A DNA stretch of 64,000 bases. Source: Austropuccinia psidii (taxonomy: Eukaryota; Basidiomycota; Pucciniomycetes; Pucciniales; Sphaerophragmiaceae). Position 1 is the stretch's first letter, and every line of letters begins with the position of its first letter. A program made the translations under genes and the position numbers. Location of the stretch: the NCBI GenBank assembly GCA_023105745.1, contig JALGQZ010000011.1, positions 22,780,975 through 22,844,974 on the forward strand, read 5' to 3'. Under the pieces are notes generated by a model. It saw nothing but the letters and a program-made list of their open reading frames with translations. It was not told where the DNA came from and searched no databases. Positions 43,585-55,030 of the stretch are shown in pieces.

Positions 43585-46500
43585 TTTCAGGTTGAGTCTG
43601 TTATGAAGCTAAAAGTAGTATTCTCAAGCTTCAACTGTGACTGTGAGCCTTGGGGTATATTTTAAATACCCAAATAGGCTACAATTATTTTAAAAATGAA
43701 TTCTGAACTATGCATAACCCATAAGTCATGCATATATTCAAAATTCATCATTTTCGATTTCAGAAAAGATGAATAACTTTCCATTGAGTAGGTAAATCCA
43801 TAAATTCAAAGCCAGATTTGGATTCTACACAAAATGTCACCTAGGGTAGCTTCATAGAGTTAATAAGCTTAAATAAGCTCTTTGAAGTGGTAATATGGAA
43901 AATACTTCAATACTAAATCATCAATACCACATAAAAGATCCATGAAAATTTTTGTTTTTCTCAATTTCACACCAAAATAATGGGAATGTGAAAAATCCCA
44001 TGTTACATATACACTAAGAATAGTGTTATGCATGTTTGTGGAACTTAATATTATGTTATTCTTACATACACGTTTGGTACACCCATAATGGATATCTCAC
44101 TTTAAGCCTGAATTTCTATTTTGACATAAAAAATAGTCAAGGGGGACAAAAGACATCAAAGAGAGCCAGGGTACTCAACTTCTGAGGCCTCTGAGGTATG
44201 GACAGCTCTAAATCTTGGATCCATGGCAGACATCGGCCCAATTAGTATATAAAATGCTTCCGAGAGCTTGGTTACCAAGTAAAAACTTCATTATATCATA
44301 AGAAAATAGCAAATAAGCTGCTATTTTGACATGCCAAGGAGGTAAAGAGCAACTTAGACTCCTATAACCATGTCAATTCTTAATTATTTCTCCATGGATA
44401 AACCCTAAAAGAGTAATAAAAACCCTTTTTGGACTAGTATCCATTTATTTACCTCATAGCAACTAGCCATATAGTGCTATTTGCAATTCTAGGCAGAAAT
44501 GAGGTAAAAACTTCAAAAACTCATTCAAGATACAATTATTGATTAATCTCTCTGAAACTTTCAGGACCAATTAACAACTTTATATTCCATATAAAAAACA
44601 AAAATAATTATCCTTTTATAAGTAAAATTACAAGTTTTACTCACAGTCCATTTTTGATGATTCCACGTGAAACACTGAATGTTTAAAAATTCACAGAAAA
44701 TACACTCTGCAATGAAATTTCCAATAAAATTGATACCTTTGAGAAATAAATGGAGATTTACAGTTTTTACTCTTTTTATTCTTAACCACAAATGGGTTGG
44801 TAGTCACGTAAAAGCTTCAATTAAGTAATTATGATAATCTTACATGACAACAGATTATGCAATCAATAATCCAAAAGGTTTTAAGGTTTTCTCACTCACT
44901 TTCTTTTCAGTTTGCTCCATGGCATGCCTCTGTGAGTTTTTATTTACTTAAAAGAGGCCTCCTCTTGTTGTTTTTTCCAAATCATTACATTATTCAATTA
45001 TACCTTTATTACAAGAAAGTAAGTATTAGCTGAAGCTTTTCTTGAGTGTTTTATTCTTTCAGAATCAATCAGAAAGACTTAAAATCATAGAAATCAACTA
45101 TATATTGCTGTAATAATGCTATAAATCCATTTCGATCCATTAAATACACACTTACCTGTCAAATCTCTCTGCTAGTATCTTTAATAAGTTCTTTTGAGTA
45201 TTAGTGAGTGATTTATCTTAATTCTTAAAGTTTCTCTAGTAATTGTTTATCTTCAAGAATTATATATATAATTATTCTTGAAAAAGATAATTATAAATTA
45301 AAATAATTTTATTATTTTGATAGAGAAGTTTTATTACTGAATACTTCTTTTAATTGATTCTAGAAGACAATTATTTCTCACTTTTATAATCACTAGTAGT
45401 GTATAACAAGTAAAAGAAATAATTAATCAATTATTTATCTAATTGTGGTTAAAAAAATTTTTTATTATTATATTTCATAAGAACAGTTAGAATACTGTTG
45501 ATTAATAGTAATATTCTCAACAGTTTCATAGACACATCTTACAGTGACTGTGAAGCATACAAGATCAGAGATAATATTTATTTGAAAGTTTCTGGGGATT
45601 TACTATGGATTTGTAATGGTTGTGACTTCTTCTGAAAGCCCAGGATGCAGTTATTATCAATTTATTAATTAAAATAATAGATAAAATAATAAATACTTTT
45701 AGTAATACCTGCTTATTTTCCAAGATTATAAATGATTGAAAACAATTTTACTATCAAAGAATGTAAAAGCAGGATCCGCATTCCTCTTTTGCGCAAAGGA
45801 AGGTCCTTTTGTATCCTGAAAATTGGTGGAAGGGCCTCTGGTGCTTGCCACATAGAAGTGAATAATTTTCACTTGAAAAGGTGGGATTTAATTCTATACA
45901 GCCCTTTATTTCTGGTCACCTTTCCCCAACACAAGGTGAATAAATTCATCCAAGGACTTCATAGATATGTTCTGACAGGTCAGATTTATAGAAAGCTGTA
46001 CAGCATTCCTCATTGGACCCCATATTTGTCATACTACAATGTATTGAAGAATAAGAAAATTCTTTCAATGGCTTTGAAACCTCATATCCAAGCTTATGGG
46101 AAAATATCCCACAGTATTGGGTTTTTCCCAATAAGGTGTGATTTTAACCTTAAAAATTATGGACATTTGTCATTTTTTAAGATAGAGAGCTAAACAAGTT
46201 GCCCATTTTGTAGCCCTTGATGATCTTTGCACAATATTTACTCATGTTCCATTTTTAAGATTAAGTATGACAAAGCTTTACAGGTTTCAACTTCCATTAT
46301 TGGAATTTCGGTTTTTTATTAAACTCTTATTAAGTTATTATCCTCCATAGCCTTTTTTCTAAAGCTTATGCAGCAATATTTACGGTACCATTAGATTATA
46401 AATCTCAGATCCCTTTCTTTATCAAATGACCCTAATTTTGGTATCTCACACTAAATCCATAGAAGCTTGATGGGAGGTGTATATTTTATTCATTATTATT

Positions 46501-46874
46501 TGGCCTATTCTTGACTCTAACTTTGGTAGTTTTGATGTGATCTCAATTTGGGTAGTACCATCATATAGCACTAATTTAGAGCTTAAATTTCAACACCCAC
46601 TAGATTTGTTTCTTTCTCTTCCTCCAGATTTTAGATGAGAGGTTAGAATCAAGGTACATGCTCTGTTCTGTTTTTGAGCTGGAATAACTTTGTTATCCCT
46701 TGTCCCATGGATGTGGGAGTTTTACATTTGGAATAAGGTAATTTTCCTCTTTCATTTTCATTCCATTATGAGATATTTTGGATCAGGTCACTTTTAGTGA
46801 GAATTTTGCTCTACCATTGGTTTGTGATACTTTAATGTCATGCTTGTGGTCTTGTTTGGAGTCACAAGCTGAAA
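43585..46874 (-). repeat. Older C-type solo LTR split by another solo LTR, TSD AAATA
   Basis: It starts TTTCAGGTTGAGTCTGTTATG (43585) and ends GAGTCACAAGCTGAAA (46874), with AAATA at 43580-43584 and 46875-46879. Its sequence is more diverged from 41485 than C's LTR is, so it is older. It is interrupted at base 57 by the LTR at 43642-45543. Confidence 0.8.
43642..45543 (-). repeat. Solo LTR of A-related family in reverse orientation, TSD GTGAC
   Basis: It reads TGTGAGCCTTGGGGTATATT to GTTTCATAGACACATCTTACA (1902 bp), the reverse complement layout of the A-type LTR ends (TGTAAG...GGCTCACA). It has a perfect duplication GTGAC at 43637-43641 and 45544-45548. It holds no coding potential. Confidence 0.85.
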
Positions 46875-46879
46875 AAATA

Positions 46880-48054
46880 AGTCTTCCATTTATTATTCTT
46901 CATCATTTTCATAAACAAAAAAATACATCTCTAAGAATATCTTTATAATAGTTTTATGAATGTGATAAATTTTTTTTTATCATAAAAGCTTTTTAAAAAC
47001 TTTTTTCAAAATACACAAATATCATTTAAGTCCCGCAATTCTTCAATTGGTTTTTTTGACTCATTTTTGTTACTTATTTAATATCTCTTGCCTATTTTAA
47101 TAGAATATTATTAAATAGTAAGTGATTAGTAAGTTTTTATCAATTTTTCTTTTTTATAGAATTATTTCTTTCAAGCTATTATTACCCATTATAGTATAAT
47201 TACTTTATTTATGAGTGAAACTTTTATTATTTATATCTTTATTTTAATTTATTAAATTCAAATTTAAGTTTCACTTGTAGATTTTCTATAATCTTATTGT
47301 TATAGTTCTCATTAGTCAAGTTTTTATTAATAGCAATTTTGATACATAATTTTTTATTAATAATAAGGCTGTTTATATTAATCATAATTACATCTATATT
47401 TTCTATTGAAATTTTCAATTTCATTTTCTTTCAATTTTGGGGAAGTCAAAGTACCTTCAATAACAGTTATTATTAGTAAGAGATCCATAGGGAAACCTTA
47501 CCCTAAGTATTTCAAAATTATTAAAACCTTTTTTGTGATAGAAATAAGCCTTAAAATCTTAATCTTCTATCTGTGATAAATATTAAAAGCTACCATATAT
47601 AAAGAAATTAAATCCTGGACACCCTTTATGTTACATGATCTTAGAACCTTAAACCATTTTTTATAAATCTGGCCATGAAATTATTTCTCTCTTATACTTC
47701 AGTAAACAAGGGATTATATTATTCAGACACAGCAAAATAGAAGATTTTCTGACTACAACAATCATCCCAATTTCCCCCAACAATTCACTGTTGACATTTG
47801 ACAGTACACTTAATAAATTCATATCCAATTAATAATTTTGTTACTTTTTATTGAATATTGAGGAGCTTTTTAAACTAGGATTTTCTTGAACTCTCTGTGC
47901 TAATCTATCAAAAAAAATGTGGTTTGCTTGACATAACTTCTTAAATCTATCAGATGATAAATATTTCAAGTAATTAGCTGTGTATGTCAGCTACAGGATT
48001 GAATATATGTTCCTTTAGATAATAGATTTCAAAAATTGAATTTAAGATGATAGG
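46880..48054. other. AT-rich spacer, nothing seen
   Basis: Very AT-rich DNA without a recognisable gene or repeat end. Confidence 0.5.
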
Positions 48055-48059
48055 TTTGT

Positions 48060-49885
48060 TGTAAGGTGTGGATATGAAACTTTGATTAAAAATCAAGTAC
48101 TTTTCCTGTCCTCAAAATTTGTATAAGGTAAAAATCAATTAAAAATAGTAAGAAATATCATTTTTAAGAGAAAACACGCCAATTTTATTGTTTATAACTT
48201 TATTGGTATAAAAAAATAATATTATAAAGATTTATTGTTTTACCAACAATAAAAATTTATCCAAAAATACTCTACAAGAGATATTTAAGGCTACAAAACA
48301 AATTTCTTCAAGAGCAATTTCAATTAGAATTAATTAAGCAAAGAACTGCAAGCAATTAATTAAAGAAAAGAGTCTTTAAAAAGAATATTAAAGAGAAAAC
48401 ACACCCAAAAGTGACCAGAGTGAATTTGGAAACAAAGTGACAAAGCTAACAGTGATGAAAGATGCTTTAATTCACTTTTGGGGTGGTTCAGGGGTAAAAA
48501 TGATTATAAAAGTTACAAACAATGATTATAATGATTTTTTCACATGGTTAAAAGGTTTAAAATAATTTAAGAGAGGTGGTTGGAATCTTTTATTGATTGG
48601 TTTAACAATGTTTAAACTAATTATAAAAGGAAAAGATTCTAACATGAAGAGAAAAGTGGGGCAAAGAAGACATTCTTTTATAGCCATCAGTTTTCTTACT
48701 CCAAAAGTAAAATTTACTCTTGTCAGTCGTGAAAAACAGTCTGACAGCAGAAAAGCCAATTATGGCATCATTGAACCCTGGTTTACACCAAAAAAGGGCT
48801 GGTTTAAGCCATTTTTAGCCATTTTGGACCCTTAAATCAGCCATTACTATAGCAATACCTGGTCTAGAGCCTTCAAAACACGTCAGAATGTGTGTAAGAG
48901 ACTTAGAAACCAGTTAAAGCTGTTTCTACTATGATTGTTTTATCTTAAGGGTAGTTTTACCCTCTTGGCAACAGCTAAAACTACCCCAGTTGGTATCAAA
49001 ACCTCATCATCAATTGAGTCCACAGACCCTGTAACTCAATTCCAGGCCAAAAGTGATGAGCTTTTGTGTGAATTTTGACACCACACGCCTGTCAGCATAG
49101 ATTTTAGGGGTCTAGCTCCCCCTTAGAGCTGGAGTTCCTTTTCCCCCCCAAATTTAATCTTTCCAATTTATTTTTCCTTTAATTCCTCATCATGTATTAT
49201 ACTTATAATTTACATATGTAATTCAATTGATTTGTACAGTTCAATACAGTAATAATTGATACCTCATATGTAAATCAAAGTTCACTTATGTAATACATGC
49301 GCACATTTTGACATTTCAATTGAATTCAATTGAAAATACTTTAATTCCTCATAACTTCTAAAATATACACAACACCTCAATTTTAACACAAATTTTGGTG
49401 ATTAACACTACATGTGATTTGAATTAAATTAAAGTTTTTAGGATTTTCAATTTTCATACAGAAAATACTAAAAACTTAATTTAAGCTTATTTAGAGTTGA
49501 GTTACAAAATTTTCACTCAGAGGTGACCCCACCTGATTTTTTATGAGGAATCCAATGGTGAAATAATTTTTATATGTTTATTTATTGGACAAAAAGTTAT
49601 GATAAGTTTTATTTAACTTTTTTCCAAATTTATTTATTTTTTTACAATTTTGTTAAAAATTCATTTTTACTTAATTTTTTCAAGTATAAATGTAATTTTA
49701 CAATTTCAAAATTTAATGTAATTTTATTTTTAAATTGTAATTAAATTTTTAATTGTGAATATAATTTTATATTTATATTTTGATTTTCATTTTAATAATA
49801 TAAATAAATTTATTTTATTCATATTTATATGTTAATTTTGTATTTGTGGTCTTTTGGGTATATGAAATTACCTCTAAGGCTCACA
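48060..49885 (-). repeat. B-type solo LTR with TSD TTTGT
   Basis: It starts TGTAAGGTGTGGATATGAAAC and ends CCTCTAAGGCTCACA (1826 bp). It is flanked by TTTGT on both sides (48055-48059, 49886-49890). It aligns end to end with the element B LTR at 2388-4178. A short frame around SNMKRKVGQRRHSFIAI is shared by both copies but is LTR sequence. Confidence 0.95.
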
Positions 49886-49890
49886 TTTGT

Positions 49891-51878
49891 CTTCTTCAAT
49901 CCAGAATCAGAGTCAGCTTCCTTTTTTCTTTTTTAATAATTCTCAGTCCTGAATCAAATATTTTTTGATTATGTCTTTTGGAATTATTGAAAGTGAGTAT
50001 AGCTGTGAATATAGCCTGATAGAAACTAATTGATCAGATCTTTTCAAAGTTAAATTAAATAAAAGTCACTGAAAGAATTTTTGGAAAATGTGGGATTTGG
50101 AAAAAAAATATGGGATTGGGCACAAAAAAAATATGTTTTTGGTACCTTAGATACTACATAAAACTATTTTCATTAGTTGAAAAGTCCCAGAACATAAATC
50201 AATTCCTTGGCTAAAAGAAATCTGTGATTCTTATCATGGGATTTAGTAATTCTGTGATTCCCTAATAGATATATAATGAGAAGAGATATAAGATATAAAA
50301 ATTATGTATTAGATTATTACTTATTATTATTTTGAAAATCTGTGATAAGAATAATAAGTAATTATTATACATTTCTTGAATGAAAAACTTATTATAAATT
50401 GCTTCTTGGGATAAAAAACTAAATTTTTTTATTATTCTTTCTGAATTCATTTAAAGAAGATGTTATTAATTGTTTTTTTGAGTTTTCAATGAGATTGTTT
50501 TTGGTTCAAGTTTATTTAGTAAAAATGATTTCAGAAATTTGTGGTTTTGTTTTTTTAAAGCAAAAAAAAATTAAATAGAAGAAACCATATTTATAATCTT
50601 TATCATATTCATATGAAAAATTGCTCAATGAAAATATTCAATTCATTTATATGAGAAAAAGTTAACAATTAATTCATTACACTAATTACAGAATAAAATC
50701 ATGGTTCTTAACATCAAGATATAATTTCTTAAATAAAGAGGTGAGCATAAAATCTGTTCTAATAAAGTTTCAAAAATCAAAAAATCAATATGTTATCTTT
50801 TAATTCAAATCATCTATTGTAATAGACTTAGTTGAAATTTTTTTCAAGAAAATATTAAAAAAAATTATTAAGATAAGCTTTCTTATTAATAGATTCAGGA
50901 ATTTTTTAAGCCAAAGATATATGAAATTGTTAAATATTAAAAAATGAACTGGCTTCAATTTAAAAAAACATGTATTTTATTACTTATATCAATCAAATCA
51001 TTCTATAATTTTGCTTTCCGATCCCCTTTAAATATATAGCCATTATTACAACTAAAAAAACATATTATTGTATGAAATATTAAACAAAATAATATGTATC
51101 AATAAGATATTTTCAATTGCTTAAGCAAAGAATTTAATAACATAGAAAAGTATAAAGATGAAAAAACTTAGTTTTAACTCAAATAAACCAATAACATTCT
51201 TCTTAATTATAGCTTTAGAATGATTTTCAAGCCCATATTCATAATTATAGAGAAGCTTAGATTTTATGAGATATATATATAATTACTGCACCATCTAATG
51301 ACAAAAGTCATTTTCAATGATAAATTAAAATTTCTATTTTGATTGAATGATGAACCAGCTCCTAATAATAATTCAATAATATGAAAATAGCTCTTCATAA
51401 AATATTCTCTATTCAAGTTAAACTAAAAATTTAAGATATTTTTCTTCAAAAAATAAACTTGAAAGTAAATTCTTCCTATTTCAAAAGAATTAACTTATTC
51501 AATTTAGTTTGAAAAGAAGTAATAAAAATGAAGGATAAAGCCTAAAGAAATACTTATTCTTTTTTGAGTCCTTTCTTTTTCAATTTCAATTGGAAAAGAT
51601 GAATTCAACCTTTCTTCATATGACAAAAATTACAAGAAAATGAAAAATTTAAATTAAATTGAAATTTTAAGTATATTTTTTTTAGAGATAAAGTATTTCA
51701 TATTCATCAATCATTTGAATACATATCAAATTTGTAATTTTGTTAAATTAATAAAGATGAACTGCATTCTCCATTTTATCTTTTTATATTCAATTTTTAT
51801 GAAGATATTTTCAATTTAAAGGTCAACTTTATACATTAGATCTCTTATGAGACAATACTTAATAGGTATTTCATTAAA
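49891..51878. other. AT-rich spacer, nothing seen
   Basis: About 2 kb of AT-rich DNA. No ORF with coding character, no tRNA and no repeat end seen. Confidence 0.5.
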
Positions 51879-52327
51879 TTAGATCAAAAGGAACTTTATG
51901 GGATAGCATGTTTTATATATATGTATACGTTTACTCATTACAATATACTTTACCCAGCCTACATCCCATTGGCACCTTTTTGTGCTAGGGAAGTTAAATC
52001 ATTTAGGTAATTTTCTTTCATAAAAAATGAATGAATGGAGTTTTGTAAGATATTGTTTTTCTTCCACTAGTACATAATAGAAAACTTATCTTACGGCTTG
52101 TTGAAAGGGGCATCAATATTAATTAAGTTAGTGTCAAATTGAGCTTTCATCATTAAGCTGAAAGTATTGATTCTTTTGGATATTGGTTTGATATGGGATG
52201 GTGTTCCATTGGCTCTGAGTAAACTGGTGCATATAGGCGAAATCAATCTTTGCAGGGGTTTGCTAGAGGGGTTTATTTTGACACCTTGGGAGCGCACTGC
52301 GTATGAGAAGATATAGTACAAAGCCAT
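51879..52327 (-). CDS. Possible small two-exon gene, product unknown
   Basis: ATG at 52327 in the context GGGCTTCATGG. Exon 1 (52327-52095) reads MALYYIFSYAVRSQGVKINP, then LLRANGTPSHIKPISKR. Donor CC|GTAAGA and acceptor CCCTAG give exon 2 (51984-51879) in frame, PTKRCQWDVGWVKYI, ending at TAA: 112 residues. The start looks like an amphipathic, basic mitochondrial presequence. Codons and GC content stand out from the AT-rich flank on the left, and the gene would share a short intergenic promoter with AIM41 on the right. I do not recognise the protein; the second exon could end earlier at a GTAAAG donor. Support is moderate to weak. Confidence 0.35.
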
Positions 52328-52366
52328 GAAGCCCGTTCAAACCTTTCGCTACTCCATATCACTCAC

Positions 52367-52380
52367 TTTGCATATGCAAA
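52367..52380. promoter_or_regulatory. 14-bp palindrome between divergent gene starts
   Basis: TTTGCATATGCAAA is a perfect palindrome about 40 bp upstream of the possible small gene and 160 bp upstream of the AIM41-like ATG. It is a plausible dimer-binding operator in a bidirectional promoter. Confidence 0.35.
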
Positions 52381-52539
52381 ATACATTATTTTTATTCTAT
52401 TTTTGAAAACTTGCCATTTTATTTGATTCTGATTTTTTTTTCTTAATTTTCCTTTTAAACTCAGTATCAATTTTATCAAGACTTCAAGTAAATTTCTTAA
52501 CAAGTATTTTATTTTAATTTAAGTTAATTTGATTTTAAA

Positions 52540-53297
52540 ATGATAATTAAAAATTTTAATTTATTCAAAATTTTAAATTTTAATAATAATAAAAAGAAAC
52601 AATTTCTTAATAAATCTTTTAAAAATTTTAATATTGATTATAGCTTTTCAATTAATATTTTTAATAAAAATGATAATAAAAATGATGAAGGTTTAATTAA
52701 ATTGCTTAGGGTACATTTAAAAGATTCAATGAAAGCTAAAGATTTGATCAGAAGAGATACAATTAAGGTAAATAAAAATTGAATATTGGTAATAAATCTC
52801 CCATATTCCTTTTTTTTGACGAAGAAAATAATAACATTAATAAATAAATATCTTAGACTATTGAGATAAGTAATCCTTCTTGACAATTTTTGGCCTTTCT
52901 TTCCTTTTAGTCCGTTCTGGGTGACATTCAAACCTCGCAACATTTAAAAAATACGCCAAACATCAAAAAAACTCTAAGAGTTGCTATTAACAAACGTGAA
53001 GAAGCTGCAAAGTCTTTTCTAGAATCCAATCCACCAAGGACTGATTTACATCAACAAACTTTAACCGAGATCGGCATTTTAAAGGAATTCTTACCAGCGG
53101 AGGACACAACCAAGTTGACAGAAGATCAATTAATTGCAATAATTCAAGAAGCAGTCAACAAGTTAGCCCCTTCGACGATCGAAGAAAGACGAAAATCATT
53201 GGGCAAAATGATCAAATCGGTCAGAGAGATTGTTGGCGAGAGAGCGGATGGTACAGAAATAGCTCGCAAAGTTAAAGAGATTCTTGAATTACAATAG
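52540..53297 (+). CDS. AIM41: GatB/YqeY-domain mitochondrial protein (AIM41-like)
   Basis: Exon 1 is 52540-52767 and exon 2 is 52911-53297. The intron is 143 bp with donor AAG|GTAAAT and acceptor CTTTTAG|TCC, and both ends are in phase 0, giving 204 residues. The first ~45 residues (Asn/Lys/Phe-rich, almost no acidic residues) look like a mitochondrial targeting sequence. The YqeY domain follows: LIKLLRVHLKDSMKAKDLIR (end of exon 1), TIKSVLGDIQ across the junction, LTEIGILKEFLPAE, then the C-terminal ERRKSLGKMIKSVREIVGER and ADGTEIARKVKEIL. The domain resembles the tail of the amidotransferase subunit GatB that contacts tRNA; the yeast homologue Aim41 is mitochondrial with no settled biochemical role. 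It is convergent with the NSRP1-like gene 92 bp downstream. AATAAA-like sequences lie at about 53362-53375. Confidence 0.9.
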
Positions 53298-53389
53298 TCA
53301 TAAAATTTGAAATACAAGACAATGACAAGCAAGCCATACAGACCTCAGGGATCTTTTCACCCAAAATAAAAATAAATTAATTGATTTTA

Positions 53390-54807
53390 TTAGACGGCAG
53401 ACAGAGTTGCTTCCTGAGATTCTTTGTGTGCCTGTTCTCTTGCTTTTCTCCTCTCAATTGCTTTTAATCGAAGTGCCTCAATCTTGCTGTCATCATTCCT
53501 TCGAGCTGCCTTTTTGGCATTTTCAATCTTTGTTTCCTCCTCTGACCTTCGTTTCTTATTATCAAGTTCCAAAAGCTGTTGTTGCAGCAAACGTGACTGG
53601 CGCTCTCGTGATAGCTTGAGCTTCTCAGCTTGAGAAAGACCTTCTTCATCTTCTAAATCCTTTTCTTCTTCCTTTCGTCTTTCTTCGGCCTCAGCTTCCG
53701 CTTTCTCACGCTCTTGTCGAGCTCTTTCGGCAATCGACAAGCCAAAGCCTGCTTTCTTAGGTTTTTGGGGACCAATCAGTTTTGGTGGCCCAAGGTTAAG
53801 GCCACCGGTCAATAATTGCCGGTGGTCGATGATTTTTCCTTCGTCGTCTAAATCGACCTTTTGGCCAAGCTTTGCTTCGATCTCGGCTGCCAGCTTCACA
53901 TCACTAGGGACGATCTCTGGCTCGGGATCGTATTGTGGTGGTTGAACATAGCTTGTGACAGTGCCAGAAGTGGTTTGAGAGGCAGACAAAGTAGCAGCCA
54001 GCCCAAGCGAGTTGTTGGTCTTGGCCTTTCTCTTGACAACTGCTTCCATAGTGGCCTCGTGTCGTTTGGCGTTTTCGTTCAAGATGTTCTTATAGAACAA
54101 GGCCATACCATCCTTGCTGGGTGTTACCTTATCAGCCTTCAAGCGTTCCTCCTCTTCAGCCTTTTTTAGTTCCTCTTGTTGCTTTAAATAAGCTGGAGTG
54201 ACAAAAGCATCCTTGTCGGCAAATTCCAAACCTTCTGTTTCTCTTTCTCTCTGAACCATTTTGTCTTCTGCTCTTATTCTGTCAATCTCTCGTTGTTTAG
54301 CTGTTTGAATCAAGCCTGAAATGTATTGCGGCTACTTGATAAGAAACCATGATCGCAATTTAACAGAGAATGCAATAACCAATCAGCGTTTTTTTGCTGG
54401 TTGATGTTTTGATATCAACAGCAGAACACAAATTATACCTTTCTTTCCGCTCCATTTTTAATTTTTTCCAACTTGATTTCTTTTTCAACAGATTTCATAT
54501 CATCGTAAACTTCATCATATGCGAAAACGTTGGAATCAATTTTTAAAGCTTCTTCTTGTTTGATTTTTTGCTGCCGATTGAGTTTAGTTTGAGATTTCTG
54601 TTGATTCAATAGAGATAACGAGTTAGATGATGAGAATAGTTTTTTAGGGCTTGATGAAATATTATTTTCTTCTTCATCTTCATCGTTTAGAATCGATTTT
54701 GACTTGAATTTGGATGTTGATGAGTTGATTGATTTGTTTGCTTTCGAAATACTAGCCGTTTTCGATGATGCTGCTGATGATGACAGAGAAAACTTGATTG
54801 CAGACAT
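53390..54807 (-). CDS. NSRP1: NSRP1-like nuclear speckle splicing regulator
   Basis: Exon 1 is 54807-54439 and exon 2 is 54331-53390 (436 residues). The 107-bp intron has donor AAAG|GTATAA and acceptor CAAGTAG|CCG. I chose this acceptor over the nearer TTTCAG because it keeps the frame and joins RK to PQYISGLIQTAKQREIDR, the start of the family's conserved N-terminal domain. Then EREREG-type text and LEFADKDAFVTPAYLKQQEE (about 150-175) follow, and GMALFYKNILNENAKRHEA. The N-terminus is Ser/Lys-rich and the C-terminal half is a long charged helix (RARQEREKAEAEAEERRKEE, RRKAREQAHKE), typical of splicing-associated proteins. Human NSRP1 acts in alternative splice-site choice; a role for the fungal protein is inferred. 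Codon use and GC content are normal, unlike the flanks. Confidence 0.88.
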
Positions 54808-55030
54808 TTTTCTGTTTTTGGCCTTGTGGAATTAATTTTAGATTCATGGAAGCTAATTTTTTTTTTTTTGATTTATGCTAAATTTGGAAAATTTGGACTT
54901 TTTTCGGGGATCTTTCGGGGATTTCGAATCTTCGATCAACTCAGTCCCGTCGATCAACTGCCAAAAAACAAACGCGGGTTTTTGAAGTTGTCACGCCAGG
55001 ACTCAAGCCAAGGCAATTTTTTCTGATTAT
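54808..55030 (-). promoter_or_regulatory. Probable NSRP1 promoter and 5' UTR
   Basis: A relatively GC-rich segment directly upstream of the ATG, with a T/A tract near 54857 and repeats such as TTTTTCGGGGATCTTTCGGG. No other gene start is seen next to it. Confidence 0.35.

Noticed and set aside
41485..46874. Short ORFs with similar sequences (GIPFLEV, RIPLLRKG) in the two LTRs as a gene family
   Set aside because: They are homologous LTR segments; the frames are short, disrupted and not kept in C's LTR.
54258..54318. Acceptor TTTCAG nearer to the NSRP1 second exon
   Set aside because: Using it would shift the frame by one; the upstream CAAGTAG keeps the frame and adds the conserved PQYISGL.
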